Source: Enterococcus sp. RIT-PI-f
GTDB lineage: Bacteria; Bacillota; Bacilli; Lactobacillales; Enterococcaceae
Assembly: GCF_001297065.1 (NCBI RefSeq)
Contig: NZ_LHOX01000009.1
Span: 1-64,000, forward strand
Length of the DNA stretch: 64,000 nucleotides
Direction of reading: 5' to 3'
Shown: positions 16,265-25,126 of the stretch, in pieces
How positions within the stretch are numbered: the stretch's first letter is position 1
Layout: each line of letters opens with the position of its first letter
Notes under the pieces: generated by a model
What the model was told of the DNA's origin: nothing
The model's database searches: none
The model's input: the letters and a program-made list of their open reading frames with translations, nothing else
Made by a program: the position numbers and the translations under genes

Positions 16265-17017
16265 ATGACACTTATATTAGATATGATCAATGGCATCCAC
16301 AAATTTTTGGGCTATTTGGATATTAGTCCGAAATACTTAAATCGGGCCTATACCGTTTTGAGTATCATTCCCACGGCGTATATCGTACGGATCATCTTTG
16401 GTTTGTTCTCTAACCAAAACTATGTCCAAGCAACGCTGTATAGTATCGGTTTTTTGCTCTTGATCTACTTCTGGATTTTGAATATCTTTTACTATTTTTT
16501 GGATAAAAATATGAAAGGCGATGTGACCCAAGTATTTGTCAAAGTATTGCCAGATGAAGTATTCAATATCGAAAGTGAGCACGTCAGCACGACACAAATC
16601 GATCATTTACACACCGAAAAAGCCCAAATCGACTTCGAGGAAGACTATCAATTGATTTTGGCCGATCACTTGCAGACCTTGATCAGTCGTGATGAATTGC
16701 GTTTGCAGCCATTGAAAAATGGATTTACGATTCCTAAGAATACGTTATATCCCTATTACTTTATCAAACAACAATCAGCCGATCGTTATATCTTGCAGAT
16801 TGGTACCAGCTATAGTGACATGACGGCTATTGGCACGATTCAGTGGCAAGAGGAGAAAGCGTTGGAGCCAGTTGGATTATTCATCACTGGGGGCGATTTC
16901 CTCAAAAATGAGGTGACGTATCATGAGCCTTACAGCTTGAAATTATATATCAAAAAAGCGGTTAGCCAAGAAGAAGCCACCACGTCTAGACAAGCGTATC
17001 GCCGACGAAAAAAATAA
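16265..17017 (+). CDS. Conserved membrane protein (possibly DUF6681 family)
   Basis: The 250-aa protein has two TM segments (about residues 28-48 and 55-78) followed by a soluble, mainly beta domain (about 90-230) and a basic C-terminus (SRQAYRRRKK). It resembles Lactobacillales membrane proteins grouped as DUF6681, but that is from memory and unverified. GGTGAG lies 5 nt before the ATG, and it forms a two-gene unit with the preceding Ser/Thr-rich protein. Confidence 0.75.
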   Translation: MTLILDMINGIHKFLGYLDISPKYLNRAYTVLSIIPTAYIVRIIFGLFSNQNYVQATLYSIGFLLLIYFWILNIFYYFLDKNMKGDVTQVFVKVLPDEVFNIESEHVSTTQIDHLHTEKAQIDFEEDYQLILADHLQTLISRDELRLQPLKNGFTIPKNTLYPYYFIKQQSADRYILQIGTSYSDMTAIGTIQWQEEKALEPVGLFITGGDFLKNEVTYHEPYSLKLYIKKAVSQEEATTSRQAYRRRKK

Positions 17018-17040
17018 ACGTAGTTGTGTAAATAGTGAAA

Positions 17041-17098
17041 ACCTGCGCCAAAAGGTTTGCAATGCATCATGCATGCAAGCTCTCGGCGCAGGTTTTTT
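17041..17098. terminator. Bidirectional terminator with a two-part hairpin
   Basis: The outer stem ACCTGCGCC / GGCGCAGGT encloses an inner stem around TTGCAATGCATCATGCATGCAA-like sequence (broken at the centre). It is followed by TTTTTT and lies between the membrane gene and the convergent hsp20. Confidence 0.8.
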
Positions 17099-17100
17099 GG

Positions 17101-17508
17101 TTATTCAATAGGAATATTTTTGGCAGGCGCATCTTTATAACTTGCTTTAGGCAAGGTCAAAGTCAGCACGCCATCTTCAAACTTAGCTTTGATCGAGGCT
17201 TCATCGATATCTGTTATCGTGAAGGTCCGTTGATAAGCACTGCTGGAACGTTCTTTGCGCAAATAATGGCCCAGGTCGTCTTTTTCTTCCACTTCATCCG
17301 TCTGCGTTGCCGAGATCGTCAAGGTGTTGTTGACATAACTAACGCGGATATTTTCTTTTTTGATGCCAGGCAAGTCTGCTTTTACGAGATATTGATCTTC
17401 GTATTCTTTAATATCCGTATTCATTTGCCGTTCTTGCCAAAAGCTATTCATTAATTTTCCCAACAATTCTTCGCCGCCTGTAAAATCTTTTGGAATCAAG
17501 TTTGCCAT
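17101..17508 (-). CDS. Hsp20/alpha-crystallin family small heat shock protein
   Basis: The 135-aa ATP-independent holdase chaperone has an alpha-crystallin domain (about residues 32-125) with YLVKADLPGIKKENIRVSY and the C-terminal GVLTLTLPK, then an IPIE tail, a short form of the I-X-I oligomerisation motif. The start was set at 17508 (MANLIPKDF) because GAGGGA lies 7 nt upstream; the frame opens at 17535. I see no clear CIRCE element or CtsR box upstream, so its heat-shock control is not established. Confidence 0.93.
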   Translation of the reverse strand: MANLIPKDFTGGEELLGKLMNSFWQERQMNTDIKEYEDQYLVKADLPGIKKENIRVSYVNNTLTISATQTDEVEEKDDLGHYLRKERSSSAYQRTFTITDIDEASIKAKFEDGVLTLTLPKASYKDAPAKNIPIE

Positions 17509-17650
17509 AATGTTCCCTCGCTTTCTTTTGTGCATATAATGATTGGTTCTCAGTTGCTACTTTTATTTTACGAGGAACAACAGGAAAGGGCAACCAAAAG
17601 GTCGGCATCTAAGAAAACAAGAGAAATCACTCAACTATCTTTACAGAATC

Positions 17651-17659
17651 TGCTATGAT
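17651..17659 (+). promoter_or_regulatory. Extended -10 promoter for ispE
   Basis: TGCTATGAT fits TGnTATGAT and lies 32 nt before the start codon. No consensus -35 is seen. Confidence 0.45.
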
Positions 17660-17690
17660 AGAACTAAACAACTATCAGATGATGGGATGA

Positions 17691-18548
17691 ATGAAGATGG
17701 AGATAATTGAAAAAGCGCCCGCTAAGATCAACCTCGGTCTTGATGTCGTAGACAAAAGAGCAGATGGGTATCATGAGTTAGAGATGGTGATGTCCAGCGT
17801 TGATTTAGCCGACCGTCTGATATTGGAAGAACTTGCAGAAGATAAAATCATTATCGAAACCAATAAAGCGTTCTTACCAGTAGATAAACGCAATAACGTT
17901 TATCAAGCAGCAAGTCTGATCAAAAAACGATTCGGGATCACCAAAGGAATCAAAATCAAAATCACCAAGCATATTCCTGTTGCAGCAGGATTAGGTGGTG
18001 GCAGTACCGATTGTGCTGCGGCATTGCGGGGGATGGTCCGTTTATGGGATCTGCACATATCCATGGAGGAACTGATCGAGATTGGCATGGAAGTGGGGAC
18101 CGATGTTCCCTATTGTCTATATGGCACCACAGCCCATATCGCCGGAAAAGGAGAAATCGTCACACCCTTAAAACCGATGCCGCAATGTTGGGTCGTTCTG
18201 GTGAAGCCGCGCTTGAGTGTGTCGACAGGTAAAATCTTTCAACAAGTAGCTTTAGACCAATTGCATCATCCGAATATTGCTGCCTTATCTGAAGCAATTT
18301 TGGCAGAAGACTACCCAGCGATGGTGGCAGCGATGGGCAACAGCTTAGAAGCGATCACGATTCCTAAGTATCCAATTGTGCAGCAAATCAAAGACCGCAT
18401 GCTAAAATATGGTGCCGATACCGCGTTGATGACCGGCAGTGGTCCAACTGTCTTTGCTTTATGTCAAAAATACTCTCGGGCACAACGCGTATACAATGGG
18501 TTAAAAGGCTTTTGTGATGAAGTCTATTTGGTTCGGACATTGAAATAA
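17691..18548 (+). CDS. ispE: 4-diphosphocytidyl-2-C-methyl-D-erythritol kinase-like GHMP kinase (IspE)
   Basis: The 285-aa GHMP kinase has the IspE hallmarks: KAPAKINLGLDV near the N-terminus, the ATP-binding PVAAGLGGGSTDCAAALRG (about 92-110) and the C-terminal LMTGSGPTVFAL. IspE phosphorylates CDP-methylerythritol in the MEP isoprenoid pathway. Enterococci are known to make isoprenoids by the mevalonate route, so this is probably an orphan whose real role is uncertain. An in-frame ATG at 17697 is an alternative start. Monocistronic, and followed by the zinc transporter genes as in other enterococci. Confidence 0.9.
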   Translation: MKMEIIEKAPAKINLGLDVVDKRADGYHELEMVMSSVDLADRLILEELAEDKIIIETNKAFLPVDKRNNVYQAASLIKKRFGITKGIKIKITKHIPVAAGLGGGSTDCAAALRGMVRLWDLHISMEELIEIGMEVGTDVPYCLYGTTAHIAGKGEIVTPLKPMPQCWVVLVKPRLSVSTGKIFQQVALDQLHHPNIAALSEAILAEDYPAMVAAMGNSLEAITIPKYPIVQQIKDRMLKYGADTALMTGSGPTVFALCQKYSRAQRVYNGLKGFCDEVYLVRTLK

Positions 18549-18556
18549 CAGACGAC

Positions 18557-18588
18557 AAAAAACACAAGTGGATGACTTGTGTTTTTTG
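18557..18588 (+). terminator. Terminator after ispE
   Basis: The stem AAAACACAAGT / ACTTGTGTTTT with a short loop is followed by a T-run. Confidence 0.85.
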
Positions 18589-18615
18589 TATGTGGCCAAC
18601 ATATGAACAAAAGTA

Positions 18616-18672
18616 CGGATGTTTTCCGATTTGGCAGTCGATTTCCTAAGCAAATCGGAAAACATCCGATTT
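18616..18672. promoter_or_regulatory. 18-bp inverted repeat containing a Zur-box-like site
   Basis: CGGATGTTTTCCGATTTG (18616-18633) and its exact reverse complement (18651-18668) are separated by 17 nt. The right arm extends into AAATCG-N9-CGATTT (18652-18672), the spacing of the Gram-positive Zur box. It ends 3 nt before the -35 of the zinc transporter promoter. No T-run follows, so it is more likely an operator than a terminator. Confidence 0.65.
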
Positions 18673-18675
18673 ATC

Positions 18676-18704
18676 TTGACGAAGTTGCAAAGATTTGATA
18701 AAGT
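18676..18704 (+). promoter_or_regulatory. Promoter of the zinc-type ABC transporter operon
   Basis: TTGACG (18676-18681), 17-bp spacer and TAAAGT (18699-18704). The leader then carries a second hairpin AAAACGGA / TCCGTTTT at 18719-18739. Confidence 0.65.
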
Positions 18705-18781
18705 ATCTCTTGCTTGATAAAACGGAACAAGTCCGTTTTGTATTAAGATTGTCGATTTTAAAAGGAACAAAGGAGAAAATA

Positions 18782-19714
18782 ATGAAAAAAATCATCGCCG
18801 CAACCGCACTGTTTTGTAGTTTGCTCTTAGGTGCCTGCAGCAATAGCCAGAGCAATGACGCTGATCCTGCGAAAGATGCAGGATTGTCGATCGTGACAAC
18901 TTTTTATCCAATGTATGAGTTTACCAAAGAAGTAGTCGGTGATGCTGGAGAAGTATCCTTGCTGATCCCAGCAGGAACCGAACCTCATGATTTCGAACCA
19001 AGTGCCAAAGATATGGCCAAAATCATGGAAGCTGATGCCTTTGTCTATAATAGTCCAGCATTAGAAACGTGGGTATCAAACGTAACAGATTCTATTGATA
19101 CAAAACAAACAGCGATCATTGAAGCCGCCCAAGATATTGACTTAGCAGAAAATGAGGAAGAGCATGACCACGAAGAAGCAGACCATGACCATGAATTAGA
19201 TCCGCATGTCTGGACGGATCCGGTGTTGGCCATCCAAGAAGTAAAAACGATTCGCGATCAGCTGTCAGAAGCGTACCCTGACCAAAAGGACCAATTTACG
19301 GAAAATGCCGCCGCCTATATCGAGAAACTAGAGGCCTTAGATAAAGCTTACAGTCAGGCGTTTAAAGAGGCGACACAACGGACATTCGTGACCCAACATG
19401 CTGCTTTTGGGTATTTGGCACGACAATACGATTTGGTTGAGGCATCGATTTCTGGGATCTCGCCAGATCAAGAGCCAACACCTAGTCGTTTGGCTGAGTT
19501 GAAAGAATACGTCGAAGAAAATCAAGTCAAAGTGATTTATTTTGAGGAAAATGCATCGTCTAAAGTCGCAGAAACGTTGGCGAATGAAACAGGCGTCGAG
19601 TTAGCGGTCTTGAATCCAATAGAAAGCTTGACACAAGAACAGATGGACAATGGCGAGACCTATCTATCCGTAATGGAAGACAATTTATCGGCTTTGCAAA
19701 AAAGTATCAAATAA
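18782..19714 (+). CDS. adcA: Zinc ABC transporter substrate-binding lipoprotein
   Basis: The 310-aa cluster A-I (ZnuA/AdcA type) metal-binding lipoprotein has a lipobox LLLGAC at about residue 18, ligand histidines in [13 protein letters not shown], a His/Glu/Asp-rich loop ([19 protein letters not shown], about 118-138) typical of zinc binders, and [13 protein letters not shown]. The ATG at 18782 has AAAGGAGA upstream; the frame opens earlier at 18695 in the promoter. It is the first gene of an operon with ATPase and permease and is probably Zur-controlled. It lacks the C-terminal ZinT domain of the longer AdcA forms. Manganese cannot be excluded from sequence. Confidence 0.93.
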   Translation: MKKIIAATALFCSLLLGACSNSQSNDADPAKDAGLSIVTTFYPMYEFTKEVVGDAGEVSLLIPAGTEPHDFEPSAKDMAKIMEADAFVYNSPALETWVSNVTDSIDTKQTAIIEAAQDIDLAENEEEHDHEEADHDHELDPHVWTDPVLAIQEVKTIRDQLSEAYPDQKDQFTENAAAYIEKLEALDKAYSQAFKEATQRTFVTQHAAFGYLARQYDLVEASISGISPDQEPTPSRLAELKEYVEENQVKVIYFEENASSKVAETLANETGVELAVLNPIESLTQEQMDNGETYLSVMEDNLSALQKSIK

Positions 19715-19725
19715 GGAGGCGCTCC

Positions 19726-20406
19726 GTGCGTTATATCGATGTAAAAGACTTAACCTTTTATTATGATGATGAACCAGTTTTAGAAGACATTTCTTACTAT
19801 GTAGAAGATGGAGAGTTCGTCATCTTGACAGGAGAAAATGGGGCAGCCAAATCCACCCTGATCAAAGCAACACTAGGCTTGCTGAAACCGTCAAAAGGAC
19901 AGGTCACAGTAGCTAGTCAAAATGTGGCAGGTGAAAAATTAAGTGTTGCGTATATTCCCCAGCAGATTGCTTCTTTCAATGTGGGTTTTCCAAGTACAGT
20001 TTTGGAATTGGTAGAATCTGGCCGTTATCCTAAAGATCGCTGGTTCAAACGTTTGACCAAGCGTGATCACGAACATGTACGTCGCGCTTTGGATGCGGTG
20101 GGTATGTGGGAGATGCGCAACAAACGAATTGGAGAACTATCCGGCGGGCAAAAACAACGGATTAGTTTGGCACGGATTTTTGCCACAGATCCTGATTTGT
20201 TTATTTTAGATGAACCAACGACGGGAATGGATGAACAATCACGTAATTTGTTTTATGAACTATTGCGGCACAATGCCCATGATCATGGCAAATCGATTTT
20301 GATGATCACCCATGACCACGAAGATATCAAAGAATACGCGGACCGTCAGATTCGCTTAGTGCGGAAGGAGGATTCACCATGGCGCTGCTTTCATATGAAT
20401 TCATGA
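19726..20406 (+). CDS. adcC: Zinc ABC transporter ATP-binding protein
   Basis: The 226-aa ATPase energises import. Walker A reads GENGAAKST (about residues 37-45), with Ala where the P-loop usually has Gly. The Q-loop is in YIPQQ, the signature is LSGGQKQR, Walker B is [10 protein letters not shown] and the switch His is in MITHDHED. The GTG start has AAGGAGG 8 nt upstream. Its 3' end overlaps the permease gene by 28 nt. Confidence 0.94.
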   Translation: MRYIDVKDLTFYYDDEPVLEDISYYVEDGEFVILTGENGAAKSTLIKATLGLLKPSKGQVTVASQNVAGEKLSVAYIPQQIASFNVGFPSTVLELVESGRYPKDRWFKRLTKRDHEHVRRALDAVGMWEMRNKRIGELSGGQKQRISLARIFATDPDLFILDEPTTGMDEQSRNLFYELLRHNAHDHGKSILMITHDHEDIKEYADRQIRLVRKEDSPWRCFHMNS

Positions 20407-21209
20407 GAAGGGCTTTTTTAGCCGCTATTTTTATTGCAGGTATCGCACCGATGCTAGGCGTCTTTCTCGTGATCCGTCGCCAATCTTTAATGGCAGATAC
20501 ACTTTCCCATGTTTCATTGGCAGGGGTGGCTTTAGGGTTCTTCCTCAATTTGAACCCGGATCTAACCACTTTGCTTATCGTGGTGATCGCAGCCATCATC
20601 CTGGAATATTTGCGGACATTATATCGAAGCTATTCGGAAATATCGATTGCTATTTTAATGTCAGGCGGGTTAGCCCTTGCTCTGGTCTTAATGAATCTTA
20701 GTGGTGGGAATTCTGCGACAAGTATCCAATCATACTTATTTGGGTCAATCGTGACGATCACCCAAGAGCAAGTCTGGATTTTAGGCTTCCTTTTCTTGAT
20801 TGTTTTTGCTTTATTCTTTTTGTTCAAGCGTCCCATGTATATATTGACATTTGACGAAGATACCGCCCATGTGGATGGTTTGCCGATTCGTGTGATGTCG
20901 ATGCTGTTCAATGTCTTAACAGGTGTGGCCATTGCCATGATGATTCCCATCGCAGGGGCACTATTGATCTCAGCCATCATGGTCTTGCCAGCAGCCATCA
21001 GTATGCGTTTAGGTAAAAGCTTTAATGCAGTGATCTTGATCAGTGTCGTGATTGGCATGATCGGTATGATGACGGGATTGACGAGTTCGTTTTATTTAGA
21101 CACACCACCAGGAGCCACGATCACGTTAGTTTTCATCGGCTTGTTCTTACTTATCAACCTGATCAAAAGGATCATCATTCTCTTCCAACGAAAACAACGA
21201 CTAAAATAA
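20379..21209 (+). CDS. adcB: Zinc ABC transporter permease
   Basis: The 276-aa ABC-3 family membrane protein has about eight TM segments, with the conserved [16 protein letters not shown] (about residues 33-48) and [22 protein letters not shown] lies 8 nt before the ATG inside the ATPase gene, so translation is coupled. It ends the three-gene operon, and a terminator follows. Confidence 0.94.
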   Translation: MALLSYEFMRRAFLAAIFIAGIAPMLGVFLVIRRQSLMADTLSHVSLAGVALGFFLNLNPDLTTLLIVVIAAIILEYLRTLYRSYSEISIAILMSGGLALALVLMNLSGGNSATSIQSYLFGSIVTITQEQVWILGFLFLIVFALFFLFKRPMYILTFDEDTAHVDGLPIRVMSMLFNVLTGVAIAMMIPIAGALLISAIMVLPAAISMRLGKSFNAVILISVVIGMIGMMTGLTSSFYLDTPPGATITLVFIGLFLLINLIKRIIILFQRKQRLK

Positions 21210-21220
21210 ACCGCTTTATG

Positions 21221-21254
21221 AAAAAGAAACGAAGAATCAGCGTTTCTTTTTTTT
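21221..21254 (+). terminator. Terminator after the zinc transporter operon
   Basis: The stem AAAGAAACG / CGTTTCTTT is followed by a T-run. Confidence 0.8.
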
Positions 21255-21265
21255 ATATTCTAATC

Positions 21266-21278
21266 AAACCCGAACGTT
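21266..21278 (+). promoter_or_regulatory. Candidate PurBox upstream of purR
   Basis: AAACCCGAACGTT matches the lactococcal PurBox AWWWCCGAACWWT at 11 of 13 positions. It lies about 47 nt upstream of TATAAT (21325-21330), suggesting control of purR by its own product. Confidence 0.55.
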
Positions 21279-21360
21279 TTAAACTTATTTTGAGATAATG
21301 CTCGCATTTATTTCAGAAAAGCCTTATAATAAGGCGAATAAACTAAAGGAGTTGTCTGGT

Positions 21361-22188
21361 GTGAAAATACGTCGCAGTGAACGTCTGATCGACATGACCC
21401 ACTATTTATTGAATCATCCCCATGAACTGATTTCATTGTCTTTTTTTGCGAAGCGTTATGCCTCTGCAAAATCATCGATCAGTGAAGATCTTTCGATTAT
21501 CAAAAAGACTTTCAAAGAGCGTGGAACTGGCCTGTTAGATACTGTACCTGGCGCAGCGGGCGGTGTTTTTTTTGTGCCTGAAATCTCAAAGGAAGAAGCG
21601 TATGCATATGTAGAAGGATTGGCAGAACGATTGTCGGAACAAGACCGTTTACTACCAGGCGGCTATGTGTATCTTTCAGATTTGTTGGGGGAACCAGAAC
21701 TGTTGCGGCAAGTTGGCCGAATCATTGCGTCAAAGTATCTTGGTGAAAAAATCGATGCGGTCATGACGGTGGCGACGAAAGGTGTACCCATCGCACAAGC
21801 CGTTTCTTATTATCTGAATGTCCCTTTCGTTATCGTTCGTCGGGATTCTAAAATCACTGAAGGCTCAACTGTGAGCGTAAACTATGTTTCCGGATCTTCT
21901 GAGCGGATCGAGAAGATGGAATTATCCAAACGCAGTTTAAAACGCGGTTCTCGCGTGTTGGTGGTCGACGACTTTATGAAAGGTGGCGGCACAGTCAACG
22001 GGATGAAGAGCTTGATCGAAGAATTCGAAGCCGAACTCGTGGGGATCACGGTATTTGCTGAAACGAAATTCAAAGGTAAGCGGGCAATCACGGATTATAG
22101 CTCATTGTTATTCGTAGAAGATGTTGATACCCAAACCAAAACGATCTCGGTTGTACCAGGAAATTATTTTACAAAAGAAGCTGAATAA
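21361..22188 (+). CDS. purR: Purine operon regulator PurR
   Basis: The 275-aa PurR is the Firmicutes type, not LacI-like. It has an N-terminal winged helix (about residues 1-75, with SLSFFAKRYASAKSSISEDL) and a phosphoribosyltransferase-like C-terminal domain. The PRPP-binding motif is VLVVDDFMKGGGT, and GKRAITDY follows. PRPP, made by the prs product encoded 2.5 kb downstream, is the known effector. The GTG start at 21361 has AAAGGAG 9 nt upstream; the frame opens at 21298. Confidence 0.95.
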   Translation: MKIRRSERLIDMTHYLLNHPHELISLSFFAKRYASAKSSISEDLSIIKKTFKERGTGLLDTVPGAAGGVFFVPEISKEEAYAYVEGLAERLSEQDRLLPGGYVYLSDLLGEPELLRQVGRIIASKYLGEKIDAVMTVATKGVPIAQAVSYYLNVPFVIVRRDSKITEGSTVSVNYVSGSSERIEKMELSKRSLKRGSRVLVVDDFMKGGGTVNGMKSLIEEFEAELVGITVFAETKFKGKRAITDYSSLLFVEDVDTQTKTISVVPGNYFTKEAE

Positions 22189-22192
22189 TTGA

Positions 22193-22236
22193 AACACCTT
22201 GCTCGCAGATGTTCATCTGAAGCAAGGTGTTTTTTC
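22193..22236 (+). terminator. Terminator after purR
   Basis: An 11-bp stem AACACCTTGCT / AGCAAGGTGTT, with an inner AGATG/CATCT pair, is followed by TTTTTT. Confidence 0.85.
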
Positions 22237-22266
22237 AATTGGTCTAGGTGCAAATAACGCTAAACA

Positions 22267-22295
22267 TTGAAATTTACAATCACTTGGGCTAAACT
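22267..22295 (+). promoter_or_regulatory. Promoter for glmU
   Basis: TTGAAA (22267-22272), 17-bp spacer and TAAACT (22290-22295) lie 55 nt before the GTG start. Confidence 0.55.
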
Positions 22296-22350
22296 AATTG
22301 TAGGATAAACCAAAGGGCAGAATATGTCCCAATCGATAGGAGTGGAATAC

Positions 22351-23730
22351 GTGGAAGCACGTTATGCAATTATTTTGGCAGCTGGTAAAGGCACACGCAT
22401 GAAATCAAAGTTATACAAAGTCTTACATCCAGTTTGCGGGAAACCAATGGTCGAGCATATTATGAATCGTGTGGCTGAAACTGCACCTGAAGAGATCGTT
22501 ACGATCGTCGGTCACGGCGCAGAAATGGTGAAAGAACAACTAGGGGACCGCACACAATACGCCCTTCAAGCTGAGCAGTTAGGGACAGGGCATGCAGTTG
22601 TCCAAGCTGAAACATTTTTGAAAGGCAAAAAAGGGACAACACTTGTGATTAGCGGGGATACACCGCTTTTAACGACCGAAACATTGAACAATTTGTTTGA
22701 TTACCATCAAGGCAAAAACGCCTCAGCCACAATTTTAACTGCCCAAGCAGACGATCCAACCGGTTATGGCCGTATTTTGCGTGATCATGTCGGCATCGTA
22801 GAGAAAATCGTTGAGCAAAAAGATGCTACAACGGAGGAAGCACTAGTCAAAGAAATCAATACAGGCACGTACTGTTTTGATAATGAACTGCTTTTTGATG
22901 CCTTGGCAAAATTAGATACAGACAATGCACAAGGGGAATATTATCTAACGGACATTATCGAGATCTTGAAAGAAGAAGGCAAAATTATCGCGGCGTATCA
23001 AACCGAAGATTTCAATGAATCATTAGGCGTGAATGATCGCTTGGCATTGGCCGAAGCCAATCGATTGATGCGGATTCGTATCAATCAAACCCACATGCGC
23101 AATGGTGTCACGTTGATCGATCCGGCAACGACCTACATTGACGAAGGTGTTGTGATCGGTTCAGATACATTGATTGAAGCAGGGGTCGTGATCAAAGGTC
23201 AGACAACGATTGGCGATGACTGCATCATCACAGCCTCGTCGCAAATCATTGACAGTCAAATCAAGGATCATGTCACGATCAAAGCATCTGTTGTCGAAGA
23301 AAGTATCATTCATGCAGGAGCTGACGTGGGTCCTAATGCGCACTTGCGGCCAAAAGCTGAAATCATGGAAGGCGCCCATGTGGGCAACTTTGTTGAGATC
23401 AAAAATGCCACGATCGGCGAAGGAACCAAAGTGGGTCATTTAACCTATGTTGGGGATGCGACATTAGGCAAAAATATCAATGTCGGCTGTGGTGTCGTAT
23501 TTGTCAATTATGATGGCAAGCATAAATTTAAAACAACTGTCGGCGACAACACCTTTATCGGTTCGGGTTCAAATTTGGTTGCACCATTGGCGATTGCTGA
23601 AGAAACGATGATCGCAGCAGGTTCCACGATTACCCAAGATGTGCCCAAGCACAGTATGGCGATTGCACGTGCCCGCCAAGAAAATAAAGCGGATTATGCA
23701 AAAAAACTGCCTTATCTAAATGAGAAATAG
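22351..23730 (+). CDS. glmU: Bifunctional UDP-N-acetylglucosamine pyrophosphorylase / glucosamine-1-phosphate N-acetyltransferase
   Basis: GlmU makes UDP-GlcNAc, the precursor of peptidoglycan and wall polymers. The 459-aa protein has an N-terminal nucleotidyltransferase domain ([14 protein letters not shown] at about 5-18, [17 protein letters not shown]) and a C-terminal left-handed beta-helix acetyltransferase (about 250-459, with [19 protein letters not shown] and [15 protein letters not shown]). GTG 22351 has AGGAGTGG upstream; the frame opens at 22324. Confidence 0.97.
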   Translation: MEARYAIILAAGKGTRMKSKLYKVLHPVCGKPMVEHIMNRVAETAPEEIVTIVGHGAEMVKEQLGDRTQYALQAEQLGTGHAVVQAETFLKGKKGTTLVISGDTPLLTTETLNNLFDYHQGKNASATILTAQADDPTGYGRILRDHVGIVEKIVEQKDATTEEALVKEINTGTYCFDNELLFDALAKLDTDNAQGEYYLTDIIEILKEEGKIIAAYQTEDFNESLGVNDRLALAEANRLMRIRINQTHMRNGVTLIDPATTYIDEGVVIGSDTLIEAGVVIKGQTTIGDDCIITASSQIIDSQIKDHVTIKASVVEESIIHAGADVGPNAHLRPKAEIMEGAHVGNFVEIKNATIGEGTKVGHLTYVGDATLGKNINVGCGVVFVNYDGKHKFKTTVGDNTFIGSGSNLVAPLAIAEETMIAAGSTITQDVPKHSMAIARARQENKADYAKKLPYLNEK

Positions 23731-23754
23731 CGAAATGACTTGATTTATTCACGA

Positions 23755-23810
23755 AAAATGACTACTATTTATTAGGAAGAAGATTCTAGTAAAATAGTCG
23801 TCATTTTTTA
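23755..23810 (+). terminator. Terminator between glmU and prs
   Basis: The stem AAAATGACTACTATTT / AAATAGTCGTCATTTT (one mismatch) encloses about 21 nt and is followed by a T-run. Confidence 0.65.
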
Positions 23811-23841
23811 TTAGTTACACGTAAAGAAAGTGGAGGTTCTC

Positions 23842-24816
23842 ATGTCAAATCATTATTTTGATCCAAGATTGAAGATTTTTTCTCTGAACTCAAATCGTCC
23901 TTTAGCGGAAAAAATCGCAGCTGCAGTAGGTGTCGAATTAGGTAAGTGTTCCGTAAAACAATTCAGCGATGGCGAAATCCAAGTGAATATCGAGGAAAGT
24001 ATTCGCGGTTCACATGTCTATGTGATCCAATCGACCAGCAGTCCTGTAAATGATAACTTAATGGAATTGTTGATCATGATCGACGCATTGAAACGCGCAA
24101 GTGCGAAGACGATCAATGTGGTCATGCCTTATTACGGCTACGCTAGACAAGACCGAAAAGCACGTTCAAGAGAACCAATCACAGCAAAACTTGTAGCAAA
24201 TATGATTGAAAAAGCCGGTGCGGACCGTATGGTGACACTTGACTTGCACGCATCGCAAATCCAAGGATTTTTCGATATGCCAGTCGATCATTTGATGGGT
24301 GCGCCATTGATTGCCAATTACTTTTTAGAACGCAATATCCAAGGAGATGACGTTGTTGTCGTTTCACCAGACCATGGTGGTGTGACACGTGCGCGCAAAC
24401 TGGCTGAGTTTCTTAAATCACCCATTGCAATCATTGACAAACGTCGGCCTAAAGCCAATGTAGCTGAAGTCATGAATATTATTGGTCATGTTGAAGGCAA
24501 AACGTGTGTCTTGATCGATGATATGATCGATACGGCAGGAACCATTACACTAGCGGCCAATGCTTTGAAACAAGCCGGTGCCAAAAGTGTCTATGCCTCA
24601 TGTACACACCCAGTATTGTCAGGCCCAGCTTTGGAACGGATCGAAGATTCTGCCATCGAACATTTGGTTGTGACTGACTCGATTTATTTGCCATCAGACC
24701 GCAAATCAGAAAAAATCGATGAAATCAGTGTTGGTGCGTTGATGGGCGAAGCCATCAAACGAATCCATGAGAACAAACCTGTAAGTCCATTGTTTGAATC
24801 AAAATTATCTATCTAA
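23842..24816 (+). CDS. prs: Ribose-phosphate pyrophosphokinase (PRPP synthetase)
   Basis: The enzyme makes PRPP from ribose 5-phosphate and ATP for purine, pyrimidine, His, Trp and NAD synthesis. The 324-aa class I enzyme has [16 protein letters not shown], the ATP-loop [20 protein letters not shown] (about 100-120), metal His in [11 protein letters not shown] and the PRPP signature [16 protein letters not shown] 23842 has GGAGG 6 nt upstream. Confidence 0.97.
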   Translation: MSNHYFDPRLKIFSLNSNRPLAEKIAAAVGVELGKCSVKQFSDGEIQVNIEESIRGSHVYVIQSTSSPVNDNLMELLIMIDALKRASAKTINVVMPYYGYARQDRKARSREPITAKLVANMIEKAGADRMVTLDLHASQIQGFFDMPVDHLMGAPLIANYFLERNIQGDDVVVVSPDHGGVTRARKLAEFLKSPIAIIDKRRPKANVAEVMNIIGHVEGKTCVLIDDMIDTAGTITLAANALKQAGAKSVYASCTHPVLSGPALERIEDSAIEHLVVTDSIYLPSDRKSEKIDEISVGALMGEAIKRIHENKPVSPLFESKLSI

Positions 24817-24843
24817 TACTTGGTGTTCCTTCAAGTATGTTGT

Positions 24844-24879
24844 ATCCTCCAGTTGACCGAGACAGCTGGAGGATTTTTA
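24844..24879 (+). terminator. Terminator after prs
   Basis: The stem ATCCTCCAG / CTGGAGGAT with a 13-nt loop is followed by TTTTT. Confidence 0.85.
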
Positions 24880-24979
24880 TATTTGATTGGTATCGGAACA
24901 ATAACGCTTCTTTTTTTACAGAAGTATGATATGCTATGAGAGGACTTACAGTCCAAAAAAAACAAATAGAATCTAATCA

Positions 24980-25062
24980 CAAAGGGGAGCCTGAAAAGGC
25001 TGAGAATGAGTATACTCTAAACCCTTCGTACCTGTTTCGGTCATACGAACGTAGGAATTGTG
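24980..25062 (+). ncRNA. TPP riboswitch (Thi-box)
   Basis: The conserved blocks are in the right order: AAAGGGGAGCC, then GGCTGAGAATGAG, then AACCCTTCGTACCTG and the closing ACGTAGGAATTGTG. This is the TPP-binding aptamer. It precedes thiT, and the 310-nt interval from prs to thiT is filled by the prs terminator, this aptamer and its expression platform. Confidence 0.93.
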
Positions 25063-25069
25063 ACGAGTT

Positions 25070-25121
25070 GAAGTGTCTGACACTTCTCCTTTGTGAATTG
25101 TGATGATTCGAAAAGGAGGAG
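25070..25121 (+). promoter_or_regulatory. Expression platform of the TPP riboswitch
   Basis: GAAGTGTC-TGACACTTC (about 25070-25086) is a compact hairpin. Immediately after it CTCCTTT (25086-25092) can pair with AAAGGAG (25112-25118) of the thiT ribosome site. No T-run terminator is present, so control is probably by hiding the ribosome site. Confidence 0.6.
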
Positions 25122-25126
25122 TTTTT

